DNA of 64,000 nucleotides, taken from contig CM064501.1 of NCBI GenBank assembly GCA_032716605.1, forward strand, positions 23,501,171-23,565,170, in the 5' to 3' direction. The DNA is from Paralithodes platypus. Its lineage: Eukaryota; Arthropoda; Malacostraca; Decapoda; Lithodidae. Positions 41,261 through 52,529 of this stretch are shown here, piece by piece. Under the pieces are notes generated by a model. That model was not told where the DNA came from and made no database searches. It saw nothing but the letters and a program-made list of their open reading frames with translations. Both the position numbers and the translations under genes were made by a program. Numbering within the stretch: the stretch's first letter is position 1; every line of letters starts with the position of its first letter.

Positions 41261-41284
41261 CTCGGCTAGGCTGTAATGCTATGG

Positions 41285-41620
41285 AGTAGATCATTATATC
41301 TATCTATCTATCTATTTCTGGACACCTTAATCCCCGAGGGGTTGACCACGACTTCAGCTCCTCCATGCATCTCTGTCATCTGCCAATCGTCGTCCCTCCT
41401 CCACCCCAACATCACTTTTACTCACATACCTCTCAACTCCATCTTTCCACCTAACTTATGGTCTGCCTCTTCCTCTTTGTCCTTCCACCTCACTCTTATA
41501 CAGTGCCACATGTATTTGTTGATTAAATTAATTGACTTTAGAGGTGAAGTTGGTTGGTGGAAAAAACATAATTCATTCTGGTTCAGGAGCAATTTATAGC
41601 GAGGCCTTCCCAAGGGTTAA
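41285..41620 (-). pseudogene. LINE ORF2 extreme C-terminal fragment with GATA tail (left arm)
   Basis: On the minus strand it encodes 'MWHCIRVRWKDKEEEADH' and a 'DRDAWRS...VVNPSG' end familiar from RTE/Jockey-like LINE C-termini, followed by a (GATA)n tail at 41300-41315. Partner on the plus strand at about 47225-47545. Confidence 0.65.
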
Positions 41621-41629
41621 GTGCCCCAT

Positions 41630-42596
41630 TAATTACTCCTTCCATTCGTCTATACATTAGGCTACCATAGCCCAGTTGGAATATATGTACTATTGTGAAT
41701 ATATTGTCCTGCTACACCTGCCCGGCAGAGAATTGCGAATTGTGTTGGTAACATTGCTGTACCCCCCCCCCCCCCCCACTCCTTCCCCACTCTACCACCC
41801 TCTCTCAGCCTAGCCCTCCCGTCTTTTTTCTTTCCTGTTTCACGTCTGTAAGCCCCTCCTCCTGGATTGTTTCCACCACTGTGACTATAACCAGGGCCAT
41901 GACTATAACCACAGGATGATAAATATCACGATAATCTCTCTCCTTCCTTTCTCTCATTTCTCCCTCTTTCATCGTATCTATGTATGTTTATGAATGCTTT
42001 CCAAATGTTTTTCCTACAATGAAATAACATATCGTTAACATAGCAATAGGCTAACTAGCTCATGTTCATATTTGCCATTTGATATAAAACTAGCTCAATA
42101 TAAAGTGTTATGATTCATTCGAATATGTAAGTATATTGAAGACATGATGTTAACCAAGTCAGAAACAATTGATACTTTATTCTACTTTTGCATTCTCATA
42201 TTTAAATTAAGTTATGATTAATTAAGCCCATATATCCCAATATCTGGAGTAAGCATGTATTTCACTGTTAAAATATATATATATACTACACAGTATTATT
42301 AAAAGAGATCATTGACCCACACATAAAATGGGTTCCTTGATTCAATGCATTGAATATTAAAAGGTAAAACTATATGGTTACGTGCGTCTTCTCAATACAG
42401 TATTCGCCTGTCAACCCACCTTCCCCTTAACTACGGTAGCTCACACTAACCTATTAATATTTTGTAACTAGTCAACTCAAACACACGGCCACACACATTA
42501 ATGTAACATTACATTACACATAGTTGCATGTTATTTTCTTACTTGAGGAGATTTGGCGTTTTTCAACTGCTTCAGCGAGCACTGCTCCCTCCGAGA
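41630..42596. other. Unassigned sequence with a poly-C tract (left arm)
   Basis: A run of 16 C at 41763-41778 is followed by pyrimidine-rich sequence. No gene seen. The site matching the right-arm LINE tail insertion (46364-47044) lies at about 41785-41800. Confidence 0.5.
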
Positions 42597-42780
42597 TTAA
42601 CCCCTTCCGTACCAGGGTTCCGTTTATTTTTTATTTAGCTATATTTTAACAATTGTATCCATCTAATGAAGGATCTGTGGTATTAAGAAGGGTTAAATAG
42701 ATGGTATAAAGCCGTTTAACTGTTACAGTTTCTTGTTTTACTGAATACTAATGTTAATAAATACCTATACTCCATTCACT
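42597..42780 (+). repeat. MITE B relic upstream of the cold-shock gene (left arm)
   Basis: Starts TTAA 42597 then 'ccccttccgtacc' and contains TTAA again at 42693-42696. It matches the left half of family B and the rest decays toward the gene. Mirrored at about 45370-45556. Confidence 0.5.
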
Positions 42781-43030
42781 GGAGAGGGTGAGACTAAAGT
42801 GTTGGGAGAGACCACCTGTAAGTGGTGAAGGGAGTACTACAGTTTTCCCTCCTTCAGAGTGGATAGATGGACCCACGAGAGTGGGTCTGGATCTTCTTGT
42901 CCCTTCGATTAACAAAAACAAATACAGAAGTGCAGTTCAGTCATATATAATATTGGATTGCATGTATGTCAATTTACTAAATTTTGCATCAGGGCTCCCA
43001 CAACCTCTTGACCAATCAGAGCCTAACACC

Positions 43031-43840
43031 ATGAACACCAAAAACATCGGGACTGTGAAGTGGTACAATCATCAACGTGGTTTTGGCTACATAACTCGTG
43101 ATGACAGTGAACAGGACATTTTTGTAAATTTTTCGGGAATTAAACATCAACATAACACTAAAAGATCCCTGGAAGATGGCGAAAAAGTAGAGTTCATCGT
43201 CAGAAGAGGAAGAAAAGGCCAAGAAGCACACGAAGTCACGGGACCAACTGGCAGCAGGACAGAGGGATCTACCATCAAAATACCCAAGAAACAACACAGC
43301 AGAAATGTAGAACATGACATTAATGCAAAAATGTATGCATGCGTTCAAGCTGCACTGGCAATTGCTGGCTCAAATAAACATCAATTGAGTCGGATAATTC
43401 CACTGATACTTAACCACAATGACCTGCCAACAATCAAGATCCCTCTTGAAACTCTGAAACCTCCCACACAACATGGAAGAAAGAATAAAACACCAAGGAA
43501 GGAGAACAAGCCAACTATTCAAGAAGAACAAGAAGAAGACGAGACAGAAGTGGACCTCCAGGACTATGCAGAAGAAGATGAAAATGAAGTAGAAGAAGAT
43601 GAATACGAAGAAGAGGAGGAAGAAGAACACACTCCAACTCCTGTTCCATCTCCGAAAAACACCAGATCACGAACGAAGAATTCAGAGAAAAAACAAGAAC
43701 ACCCAAGGGACCTACCAAACACTGATCATCTGGACTTCAAGAACCTCAAAATCATCCTTACCAAAGAAGATGAAACACGAATAAGTAAAGACGTCCACCT
43801 TGCTGTTGTTGAGGGATGTATATTACTTTATTTTGTTTAG
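43031..43840 (+). CDS. Cold-shock-domain protein, left copy
   Basis: 269 residues from ATG 43031, preferred over the upstream in-frame ATG at 42788 because the cold-shock domain starts there and a TATA-like 'catatataatatt' (42942) and 'ccaat' (43012) precede it. Residues 5-72 form the cold-shock fold with 'GTVKWYNHQRGFGYI' (RNP1) and 'DIFVNF' (RNP2; Asn in place of the common His), as in Y-box/CspA nucleic-acid-binding proteins. A conserved-looking middle ('KMYACVQAALAIAGS') is followed by a long Glu-rich stretch and a basic region. The frame ends after 'KDV' with a tail ('HLAVVEGCILLYFV') that derives from inverted 3' UTR at a fold-back junction, so the original C-terminus is lost. Intronless, possibly a retrocopy or retroelement-borne gene. 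Confidence 0.8.
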   Translation: MNTKNIGTVKWYNHQRGFGYITRDDSEQDIFVNFSGIKHQHNTKRSLEDGEKVEFIVRRGRKGQEAHEVTGPTGSRTEGSTIKIPKKQHSRNVEHDINAKMYACVQAALAIAGSNKHQLSRIIPLILNHNDLPTIKIPLETLKPPTQHGRKNKTPRKENKPTIQEEQEEDETEVDLQDYAEEDENEVEEDEYEEEEEEEHTPTPVPSPKNTRSRTKNSEKKQEHPRDLPNTDHLDFKNLKIILTKEDETRISKDVHLAVVEGCILLYFV

Positions 43841-43920
43841 TTTATGCTAATATTTAAATTGAAAATTAAAGTGTTGTATTTATTAGGATATTATTGTTAG
43901 GAATTATGGTTATTTGGCTT

Positions 43921-44137
43921 TCATTGTGTGTTATATTCTACAGGGGTGAGGTTATTAACTTCGCAGTATTTATTGAAGTCATATTTTTCCTTCATCTCCA
44001 CCCATCGCCAGTTCCAGCAGGGTTCCTTTGTTCTTGCTACATTGCGAAAAGCCCTGTAGAAGTTGCCTGTTGTTTCTGTTTCCATTTCACTGATGCTCTT
44101 ATAGACGTCTTTACTTATTCGTGTTTCATCTTCTTCC
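43921..44137 (-). pseudogene. Detached C-terminal part of the cold-shock gene, across the palindrome centre
   Basis: On the minus strand, through the spacer and into the left arm, an open frame repeats 'EDETRISKDV' and then continues 'YKSISEMETETTG' to a stop at 43921 after 'PVEYNTQ'. The shared block is where both complete-looking copies turn into inverted sequence, so this is probably the authentic C-terminus of the gene. Plus-strand partner text at 43990-44230 gives a similar open frame on the other strand because the region is palindromic. Confidence 0.65.
44013..44137. other. Palindrome spacer, 125 bp
   Basis: The only part of 21196-64000 without an inverted partner across the axis. The arms meet it at 'ccacccatcgccag' (left) and 'ctggcgatgggtgg' (right). 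Confidence 0.9.
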
Positions 44138-44309
44138 ACTGGCGATGGGTGGAGATGAAGGAAAAATATGACTTCAATAAATACTGCGAAGTTAATAACC
44201 TCCCCCCTGTAGAATATAACACACAATGAAAGCCAAATAACCATAATTCCTAACAATAATATCCTAATAAATACAACACTTTAATTTTCAATTTAAATAT
44301 TAGCATAAA

Positions 44310-45122
44310 CTAAACAAAATAAAGTAATATACATCCCTCAACAACAGCAAGGTGGACGTCTTTACTTATTCGTGTTTCATCTTCTTTGGTAAGGATGATT
44401 TTGAGGTTCTTGAAGTCCAGATGATCAGTGTTTGGTAGGTCCCTTGGGTGTTCTTGTTTTTTCTCTGAATTCTTCGTTCGTGATCTGGTGTTTTTCGGAG
44501 ATGGAACAGGAGGAGTTGGAGTGTGTTCTTCTTCCTCCTCTTCTTCGTATTCATCTTCTTCTACTTCATTTTCATCTTCTTCTGCATAGTCCTGGAGGTC
44601 CACTTCTGTCTCGTCTTCTTCTTGTTCTTCTTGAATAGTTGGCTTGTTCTCCTTCCTTGGTGTTTTATTCTTTCTTCCATGTTGTGTGGGAGGTTTCAGA
44701 GTTTCAAGAGGGATCTTGATTGTTGGCAGGTCATTGTGGTTAAGTATCAGTGGAATTATCCGACTCAATTGATGTTTATTTGAGCCAGCAATTGCCACTG
44801 CAGCTTGAACGCATGCATACATTTTTGCATTAATGTCATGTTCTACATTTCTGCTGTGTTGTTTCTTGGGTATTTTGATGGTAGATCCCCGTGTCCTGCT
44901 GCCAGTTGGTCCCGTGACTTCGTGTGCTTCTTGGCCTTTTCTTCCTCTTCTGACGATGAACTCCACTTTTTCGCCATCTTCCAGGGATCTTTTAGTGTTA
45001 TGTTGATGTATAATTCCCGAAAAATTTACAAAAATGTCCTGTTCACTGTCATCACGAGTTATGTAGCCAAAACCACGTTGATGATTGTACCACTTCACAG
45101 TCCCGATGTTTTTGGTGTTCAT
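44310..45122 (-). CDS. Cold-shock-domain protein, right copy
   Basis: 270 residues from ATG at 45122 (minus). It matches the left copy with a few differences in the protein: an extra Pro in the Pro/Thr segment after the acidic run, and changes such as K to I after 'NFSGI', E to R after 'GSRT', and L to V in 'VQAAL'. The same cold-shock domain, acidic run and hybrid tail are present. Both copies remain open, so either the duplication is recent or both frames are constrained. The two genes point toward each other (tail to tail). Confidence 0.8.
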   Translation of the reverse strand: MNTKNIGTVKWYNHQRGFGYITRDDSEQDIFVNFSGIIHQHNTKRSLEDGEKVEFIVRRGRKGQEAHEVTGPTGSRTRGSTIKIPKKQHSRNVEHDINAKMYACVQAAVAIAGSNKHQLSRIIPLILNHNDLPTIKIPLETLKPPTQHGRKNKTPRKENKPTIQEEQEEDETEVDLQDYAEEDENEVEEDEYEEEEEEEHTPTPPVPSPKNTRSRTKNSEKKQEHPRDLPNTDHLDFKNLKIILTKEDETRISKDVHLAVVEGCILLYFV

Positions 45123-45456
45123 GGTGTTAGGCTCTGATTGGTCAAGAGGTTGTGGGAGCCCTGATGCAAAATTTAGTAAATTTACATACATGCAATCCAA
45201 TATTATATATGACTGAACTGCACTTCTGTATTTGTTTATGTTAATCGAAGGGACAAGAAGATCCAGACCCACTCTCGTGGGTCCATCTATCCACTCTGAA
45301 GGAGGGAAAACTGTAGTACTCCCTTCACCACTTACAGGTGGTCTCTCCCAACACTTTAGTCTCACCCTCTCCAGTGAATGGAGTATAGGTATTTATTAAC
45401 ATTAGTATTCAGTAAAACAAGAAACTGTAACAGTTAAACGGCTTTATACCATCTAT

Positions 45457-45556
45457 TTAACCCTTCTCAATACCACAGATCCTTCATTAGATGGATACAA
45501 TTGTTAAAATATAGCTAAATACAAATTAAACGGAACCCTGGTACGGAAGGGGTTAA
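45457..45556 (-). repeat. MITE B relic (right arm)
   Basis: Mirror of 42597-42696, with TTAA at both ends and 'ggtacggaaggggttaa' at the outer edge. Confidence 0.5.
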
Positions 45557-46363
45557 TCTCGGAGGGAGCAGTGCTCGCTGAAGCAGTTGAAAAACGCCAA
45601 ATCTCCTCAAGTAAGAAAATAACATGCAACTATGTGTAATGTAATGTTACATTAATGTGTGTGGCCGTGTGTTTGAGTTGACTAGTTACAAAATATTAAT
45701 AGGTTAGTGTGAGATACCGTAGTTAAGGGGAAGGTGGGTTGACAGGCGAATACTGTATTGAGAAGACGCACGTAACCATATAGTTTTACCTTTTAATATT
45801 CAATGCATTGAATCAAGGAACCCATTTTATGTGTGGGTCAATGATCTCTTTTAATAATACTGTGTAGTATATATATATATTTTAACAGTGAAATACATGC
45901 TTACTCCAGATATTGGGATATATGGGCTTAATTAATCATAACTTAATTTAAATATGAGAATGCAAAAGTAGAATAAAGTATCAATTGTTTCTGACTTGGT
46001 TAACATCATGTCTTCAATATACTTACATATTCGAATGAATCATAACACTTTATATTGAGCTAGTTTTATATCAAATGGCAAATATGAACATGAGCTAGTT
46101 AGCCTATTGCTATGTTAACGATATGTTATTTCATTGTAGGAAAAACATTTGGAAAGCATTCATAAACATACATAGATACGATGAAAGAGGGAGAAATGAG
46201 AGAAAGGAAGGAGAGAGATTATCGTGATATTTATCATCCTGTGGTTATAGTCATGGCCCTGGTTATAGTCACAGTGGTGGAAACAATCCAGGAGGAGGGG
46301 CTTACAGACGTGAAACAGGAAAGAAAAAAGACGGGAGGGCTAGGCTGAGAGAGGGTGGTAGAG

Positions 46364-47044
46364 TGTACAAAGGAGTACAAAGGAGTACAAAGGAGTATAA
46401 AGGAAATCAAGCAACAACAGATCTAGTGACCCTTCTAGGCTGCTTGTCCTCCAAAACACTGAGGATCAAGTGTCCAAACAGTGGTTTAGAGTGGGTAAGG
46501 GAACATTGGAAAGGGAACTACTGCCCTGCCACTAACGTGGCAGGACTAGGAAGTTAGTAGGGGACATATGGGTTAGTAACTGAGGGGAGGATAAAGTTAT
46601 TCATTTACAAACGCAGTCAGTCGCGGGTTTGATGCGAGATATTTGTCTAGGCGGAATTTAAATGAATCAACGGTGCTGCAGTCTATAACGTCTCGGGGAA
46701 GCCCATTCCACAAGTTGACAACTCGATTGAAGAAGAAATTCTTAGATTCGTGCGAGTTAAAAGATTTACCAATAATTTTGCAACCGTTTCCCCCCGCGTG
46801 TAATTAGATTGGTCGATAGTGAAGTACTTACTACAGTTCATATTGTCGATGCCTTTGATGATTTTGAACACTTGAATTAAGTCACCTCTTAATCTGCGCT
46901 GGGTTAAAGGAAATAGATTTAATTCTCTAAGACGCTCTTCGTATGGTTTGTTCTTTAGGCTAGGTATCATTTTGGTAACTCTACGTTGAACTCGTTCTAG
47001 CTTGTTTATATCTTTTTGGTAATAAGGTAATTTGGTAATTTGGT
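46364..47044 (-). mobile_element. 5'-truncated CR1/L2-like LINE, right arm only
   Basis: Reads on the minus strand as the last part of the same ORF2 found at 25058-28607 ('LERVQRRVTKMIPSLK' to near the end), plus 3' UTR, stem-loop and tail (gtacaaagga)n. It begins abruptly at 'ttaccaaaaagatataaac'. The left arm near 41790 shows the uninterrupted site. 'agagtg' occurs at both edges, a likely short TSD. About 680 bp; a dead-on-arrival copy inserted after the arms separated. Confidence 0.85.
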
Positions 47045-47224
47045 AAGAGTGGGGAAGGAGTGGGGGTGGGGGGGGGGGGTACAGCAATGTTACCAACACA
47101 ATTCGCAATTCTCTGCCGGGCAGGTGTAGCAGGACAATATATTCACAATAGTACATATATTCCAACTGGGCTATGGTAGCCTAATGTATAGACGAATGGA
47201 AGGAGTAATTAATGGGGCACTTAA

Positions 47225-47545
47225 CCCTTGGGAAGGCCTCGCTATAAATTGCTCCTGAACCAGAATGAATTATGTTTTTTCCACCAACCAACTTCACCTC
47301 TAAACTCAATTAATTAAATCAACAAATACATGTGGCACTGTATAAGAGTGAGGTGGAAGGACAAAGAGGAAGAGGCAGACCATAAGTTAGGTGGAAAGAT
47401 GGAGTTGAGAGGTATGTGAGTAAAAGTGATGTTGGGGTGGAGGAGGGACGACGATTGGCAGATGACAGAGATGCATGGAGGAGCTGAAGTCGTGGTCAAC
47501 CCCTCGGGGATTAAGGTGTCCAGAAATAGATAGATAGATAAATAT
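47225..47545 (+). pseudogene. LINE ORF2 C-terminal fragment with GATA tail (right arm)
   Basis: Mirror of 41285-41620, ending 'agatagatagataaat'. Same fragment, few differences. Confidence 0.6.
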
Positions 47546-47589
47546 AATTATCTACTCCATATCATTACAGCCTAGCCGAGACCAATCAA

Positions 47590-48250
47590 AAATATCAAAA
47601 TATCTGATATTGGGGAGATTGTAGGCACCAATCGAGCAGGGCAGTACCCGGTGGAGGCCACATATCGGCATATGTTAAGGAGTTGCTGGAACTCGTGTTA
47701 CATTTGCATGGCTTCATTCACTGTTTCTATTTGTGCCTCACCTACACAGAGAGAAATGCGGCTAATTCTCACAAACACCTGCAATTAATTTCACTACACT
47801 CAACAAGCACAGCACACTTCTTTCCAACATACCTAAATTTCCTCTAACGTACCTTGATATTTGCTCTCGCACACTCTTTCAACCTTCTTTGTGGGAGACA
47901 CTCGTTACAGGCATCCTGTCTTTTGGCTTCTTCATACACATAGAAAAAAAAAAAAAAAAAAAACATAAGCTGGGTCTCGCGACTAAGCAAAACTAATTAT
48001 TTATACGGACTTATGACTGTTTAAGGAGGGTGACCCAGTGTTGTACCGTTCGCCAGTATTGCCACAATAACGGCTCCTCCTCGGCAATAACCGTTGTTTT
48101 GTTTTTTCATGGTTATATGGCCGGGACTCTTGTTACGTGATGACTATTAATTCTGCCGGCTACAGACACTACTAGCGCTGCGAGCATCTTTTCATAATGT
48201 GAGATACCGCTACATTGCCTATTTTCGTAAAGTTGACGCTATATTCTGCT
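47590..48250. other. Unassigned sequence (right arm)
   Basis: Mirror of 40600-41260. A poly-A run of 19 at 47945-47963 replaces a T/G-interrupted run in the left arm. No gene seen. Confidence 0.5.
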
Positions 48251-48289
48251 AAAGGGGAAGTAATTGGTGTTATTTTGTACCCCTTCTCC

Positions 48290-48540
48290 TTCATGTTTAG
48301 CCCTATTAGTTATGAAATTTTAAGACGTTCGCTTCGGGAGTTTGGCGATTTTAAGACCTTTCGCCAGATCTAGGTGTCGATTTTGTCCTGGCGAGCGAGA
48401 GCGAGCCTGTACTTTAGGAGGAACCGGCCTTTGGCCAGGACATTTTTCTAACAATAATTGTACTAATTTATCTCGAAGGGGGATCTTGGGGGTATTTCTA
48501 TTTAATTTTGATGGAGGTCTAGGAAACAGTCTAAAAACCT
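48290..48540 (+). repeat. R1 dispersed repeat (right arm)
   Basis: Mirror of 40300-40560. Confidence 0.7.
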
Positions 48541-48549
48541 CCCCTTAAT

Positions 48550-48783
48550 TTGTTTAACCTCATCTGTACCAGCGACGCCTTTTTATTTGTATTTAATTAT
48601 AGCTATATGTAGACGATTTTTTGAAGCTTAGGAAGGATATGTGGTAACTAAATGAATTAATTGAGAGAGTCTGTAGCCTTTTAATTGGTAGATGTTCTTA
48701 GTTAGCTGAATAAAATTGTCTAATAATTGCCCGAAAATAATGAAAAGAACGTGACCGCTGTACTGAATGGGCTTACAAAACAT
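48550..48783 (+). mobile_element. TTAA MITE, family B (right arm)
   Basis: Mirror of 40066-40288; starts at TTAA about 48556 with 'cctcatctgtacc' and ends 'gtactgaatgggcttac'. Confidence 0.65.
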
Positions 48784-48849
48784 TAGTGTGTTTTTCAATT
48801 GTGGTAGAATTGTAAAATATGCTCGTGCAGAAAATAGATAGTACAATAG

Positions 48850-49130
48850 TTAATAAGGGGAGATTTATAATGTGTTCCCTAGACCTCCATCAAGCTTAAA
48901 ATTACACCCCCTAGACCCCCTTTCAAGATAAATTTGTAATTTTTTTGGTAGAAAAATATCCCGGACCAAGGTCGTTTCCTCTTAAATTACAGGCTCGCTA
49001 TCGCTCGCCTGGAAAAAATCGACACATAAATGGCACAAAATGTCTTAAACATTGACAAAACACAGGAAACCATTCTTAAAATCGCCAAACTAATGGGGCG
49101 AACGTCTGAAAATCTAAAAAGCAATGGGGC
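48850..49130 (-). repeat. R1 dispersed repeat, inverted (right arm)
   Basis: Mirror of 39660-40000. Confidence 0.7.
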
Positions 49131-49297
49131 ATCCGGCGAAGGCAAGATAGCGGGGCTGGTTGTATCTCAAAGTGCTTCACATGTCTCACTCCCTAGACTG
49201 GAACGAGACCTCACAAACTTCACCATAGTATGTACGGTTGAATGTACAGGCTCTCAGTCTATGCCCGAGAGGGTACTAGTGGTTGGAATATAGGGGA

Positions 49298-49328
<31 letters not shown>

Positions 49329-49341
49329 TACTGTATATATA

Positions 49342-49812
49342 CAGGGTGTCCCGGGAGGAAAGGGTATAACTTTGGGAAATTATAGAACAAGGTATTCTAA
49401 GCATAAAATATTCTATAACAAAAAGTACAAATTTCAACAGTTGAACAAATATTGAATGGTTTATGTAGTGTCCTCCCCTGCATCACTGTAACAGTCTGTT
49501 CCATGTCAAATAGTTTCCAACTACTCCAAAGTGAGCTAAATTAGCTAATATGTCTATAATCATTTTGCAACTTACAGAATTATAGTATCTTTAAAATGAC
49601 ATGGTAAAATAATTGCAGAAAGATGGAAGTGTGGTGGGTACGAGGACAGCTAGGCCAGCCTTATGGGGAAATACTGAAGAAAATACCATTTTCAAAATGC
49701 AATATTTCTATACCGGTCGAGATTTAGGCTTTTTATTATAGAACATTTTAGGCATAGAATATTTTGTTCTATCCTTTCCCAAAGTTATGCCCTTTCCTCC
49801 TGGGACACCCTG
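49342..49812. mobile_element. Mariner/Tc1-type MITE (right arm)
   Basis: Mirror of 39030-39500; 'CAGGGTGTCCCGGGAGG' start, TA at both flanks. Confidence 0.8.
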
Positions 49813-49819
49813 TATATTG

Positions 49820-50220
49820 AAGTAACGAAGAAAGGGGGTGGAAACACAACACCACCAAGAACCAACATTACCACCCTTGCCACCACACCCTCGAGGAAAG
49901 AAGTTCCAAGCGCCACACCGCCAGAGTATGCCTGAGTCGCCTCAATCACACCCGCACTTCCCCCAACACCAGGAAAGGACATCATAGTCACCATCAGGAA
50001 TCCGGGCAGTAACATGAACAAAAAGGACCGGAAGGAAGGAAAAGCAAGCAAGACTTTGCATAAGTCCTACACCACCACGCGACCTTCTTGCTCCAAGCCG
50101 CATCACCTACGTGACAGATTAAACCAGAGGGGCTACCCCAGCCGCCCCAGGCCCTCCTCCCAGCACATCCACCCCTCATGCACTGAGAAGGAGCACCTGG
50201 AGAAGCGCTGCCATCGGTAA
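49820..50220 (+). other. Pro/Thr-rich open stretch, possible exon (right arm)
   Basis: Encodes a Thr/Pro-rich segment with one stop near 49934, then 'MNKKDRKEGKASKTLHKSY' and a basic/His-rich end at a stop about 50219. 'gtaagactatgcc' at the end resembles a splice donor. Compared with the left arm there is a small change around 50120 that alters the frame. No family recognised. Confidence 0.35.
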
Positions 50221-51034
50221 GACTATGCCAGACAATTAAAGATCATTACAGTTTGAAAGATCTTAAAAACACACTTCACTGGAAAGTTTTTTTAATTAAG
50301 GAAGATTTGGGCTAATACTAAATACACTATTACAACACTGGCAAATAAAGGTTTGTTTAAGATTTTTAGATCTTGGCTGTACAAAGGAATTGTTATTGAA
50401 TCACCATGGTGGCCACTCAATATTAATTCTTCGCCTCGATCATCAGGAATTACTGTCGCTAAAGAAAGCTGTACTAACGAGCGCTTTAGTGGTAAACCAA
50501 ACTTCAGTAATACTTGTTAGAAGTTCACACACTGGTAATTGGCTTCTTTTTAAGTCCGGGCTCGCGAGATACCGTAGCACAGACATAACGGCACTTTGCA
50601 TAGAGTCCTTACGGTACGCTGCCCCAGGCACTGGCAATAAGACACGTATTTGTAAAAGGCCCAAATACAACCCATCCAAAGTGACCTGAAAGACTCTTCT
50701 AAGGTCAGGACAGTTAAGAGAAGTTGGAAAGCACAGGCATCCCAACCCTCTTACGTTAGTCCGATGATGTGATATGAATAGCACTGGCAGAACAGACTTG
50801 TATTCATTTAAGACCCCAAACCCAAGAGTACTGTAAAGGTTCTTGATTAACGACTCTTATAAAGGTCAGAATAGTTGAGAGAGACAGTATAACACCAGCA
50901 TAACTTCTCTATGCTTGTACTCTGTATTACATTTATCCTCTATTACCTTTGTGCATGTGTTGATGTGGTTTCAACTTCTCCAGTCGAGTAAGAATCTACC
51001 TAAATAGTCCAGTTAACCCCAGCAAAAACCTGGC

Positions 51035-51036
<2 letters not shown>
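50221..51036. other. Unassigned sequence (right arm)
   Basis: Mirror of 37492-38620 but shorter: only one copy of the 160-bp duplication remains because about 320-330 bp are missing at about 50915. Confidence 0.5.
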
Positions 51037-51085
<49 letters not shown>

Positions 51086-51155
51086 GTATATATATATATA
51101 TATATATATTTATACATACATATATATATATATATATACCGGTATATATAATTAA

Positions 51156-51227
<72 letters not shown>

Positions 51228-51235
51228 TGTATATA

Positions 51236-51266
<31 letters not shown>
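51037..51266. repeat. Long (TA)n microsatellite (right arm)
   Basis: Mirror of 37272-37491 with different interruptions. Confidence 0.97.
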
Positions 51267-51289
51267 CTCTTCAATCGCCTTCGACGGGC

Positions 51290-51950
51290 TACATCTACAT
51301 CATATAATGGGGGACAGGAAAACGTTGTCTGCTGCTCTTTCTAAAACACCCAATGGTAATCAGTGTCCATCCAGTGATTCGAAATATATAAATCGAATTC
51401 ATCAAAACATCACTCATTTCTATATTCATTGATGTTACAAACAGGCCTTTCGTATCATTAACTCCCGTCCACTCACCAACTCTCTGCAATCTCTCTCTCT
51501 CCGCCGCAATGTTGCATCTCTCTCGCTATTCTATCGTTACTATAATAATCAGTGTTCCTCAGAGCTTTCCCAGTGTATACCACCTCCTTTACGTAGGGCA
51601 CGTGGTACCCGTCTTGCAACTCAATCCCACCCCTACTCTGTGCAATTCTCCAACCCGAGAGTGAAACGTTACTCTCAGTCTTTCTTCTACTCAACAGCTG
51701 AGCTCTGGAACTCTCTCCCAGAATCAGTCTTTCCCTCTTCCTATGACTTAAATTGCTTCAAACTCCGTGTGTCCAGGCATTTTGGCTCGAACGTCCCTTA
51801 AATTTGGCCCTGTCACTCTTTCAACTATGGGGGAGGCACTCGCTATAGGCAGTTCTGCCTTTTGCCTCCCTCAATCACATACACAAAACAAAATATATTA
51901 CACTCAAATTCTATTCAGTACATTGCCCAATATAAAAAGTATATATGATG
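51290..51950 (+). pseudogene. LINE ORF2 C-terminal fragment (right arm)
   Basis: Plus-strand copy of the fragment at 36590-37240: 'SQSFFYSTAELWNSLPESV' near 51675-51730 and 'FKLRVSRHF' near 51760, then a 3' UTR. 5'-truncated. Confidence 0.75.
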
Positions 51951-51962
51951 AATAAAACAGAA

Positions 51963-52045
51963 TATATTAGGCCTACAGAGACATATGGTAAGGATCCCAA
52001 ACTTTTCGGATCCTTGCCTAATGTCTCTGTAGGCCTAATATATAT
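51963..52045. repeat. 83-nt hairpin (right arm)
   Basis: Mirror of 36495-36577; arms unchanged. Confidence 0.8.
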
Positions 52046-52079
52046 CTGCATTTGTCAATTTAAGGGGGAAGGGTATATA

Positions 52080-52420
52080 TTTAAGTTGATTATTTTATAT
52101 ATATATTTATTATTGTTTTAGTTTCCTCCCTAGACCTCCATCAAACTTTTTTTTTAAACATTAAAACCCCCTTCTAGAATAATTTGTACATTTTTCGGTA
52201 GAAAAATGTCTAGGCCAAAGGACGGTTCTTCCAAAATTACAGGTTCACTATCGTTCATCAGGAAAACAATCGACACCTAAATAGCACAATAGGTCTTAAT
52301 ATTGACAAAGAAATGGGGCGAAAAATCTGAAAATCTGAAAACTAATGGGGCTAAACATGAGGGAGAAGGGGGGCCAGAAAAATGACGCATCTCCCCTAAC
52401 AAGTATTACATTATGGTAAT
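52080..52420 (-). repeat. R1 dispersed repeat (right arm)
   Basis: Mirror of 36140-36480. Confidence 0.7.
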
Positions 52421-52529
52421 CATTCGCGTGCTGTAGAATCTTGCGTTCATGTTGTAATAACAAACCAACATGTTTTGGCAGCATATAATCTAGTTCATGA
52501 AAGAACCAGTAGAACATAACTTAAAAGAG

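Noticed and set aside
42788..43030. Upstream extension of the cold-shock ORF to the ATG at 42788
   Set aside because: The extra 81 residues are not domain-like, cover the TATA-like and CCAAT-like sequences, and the ATG at 43031 starts directly at the cold-shock domain.
43370..43718. Minus-strand hydrophobic ORFs opposite the acidic region
   Set aside because: They are antisense shadows of the Glu-rich codons (GAA/GAG read as Phe/Leu).
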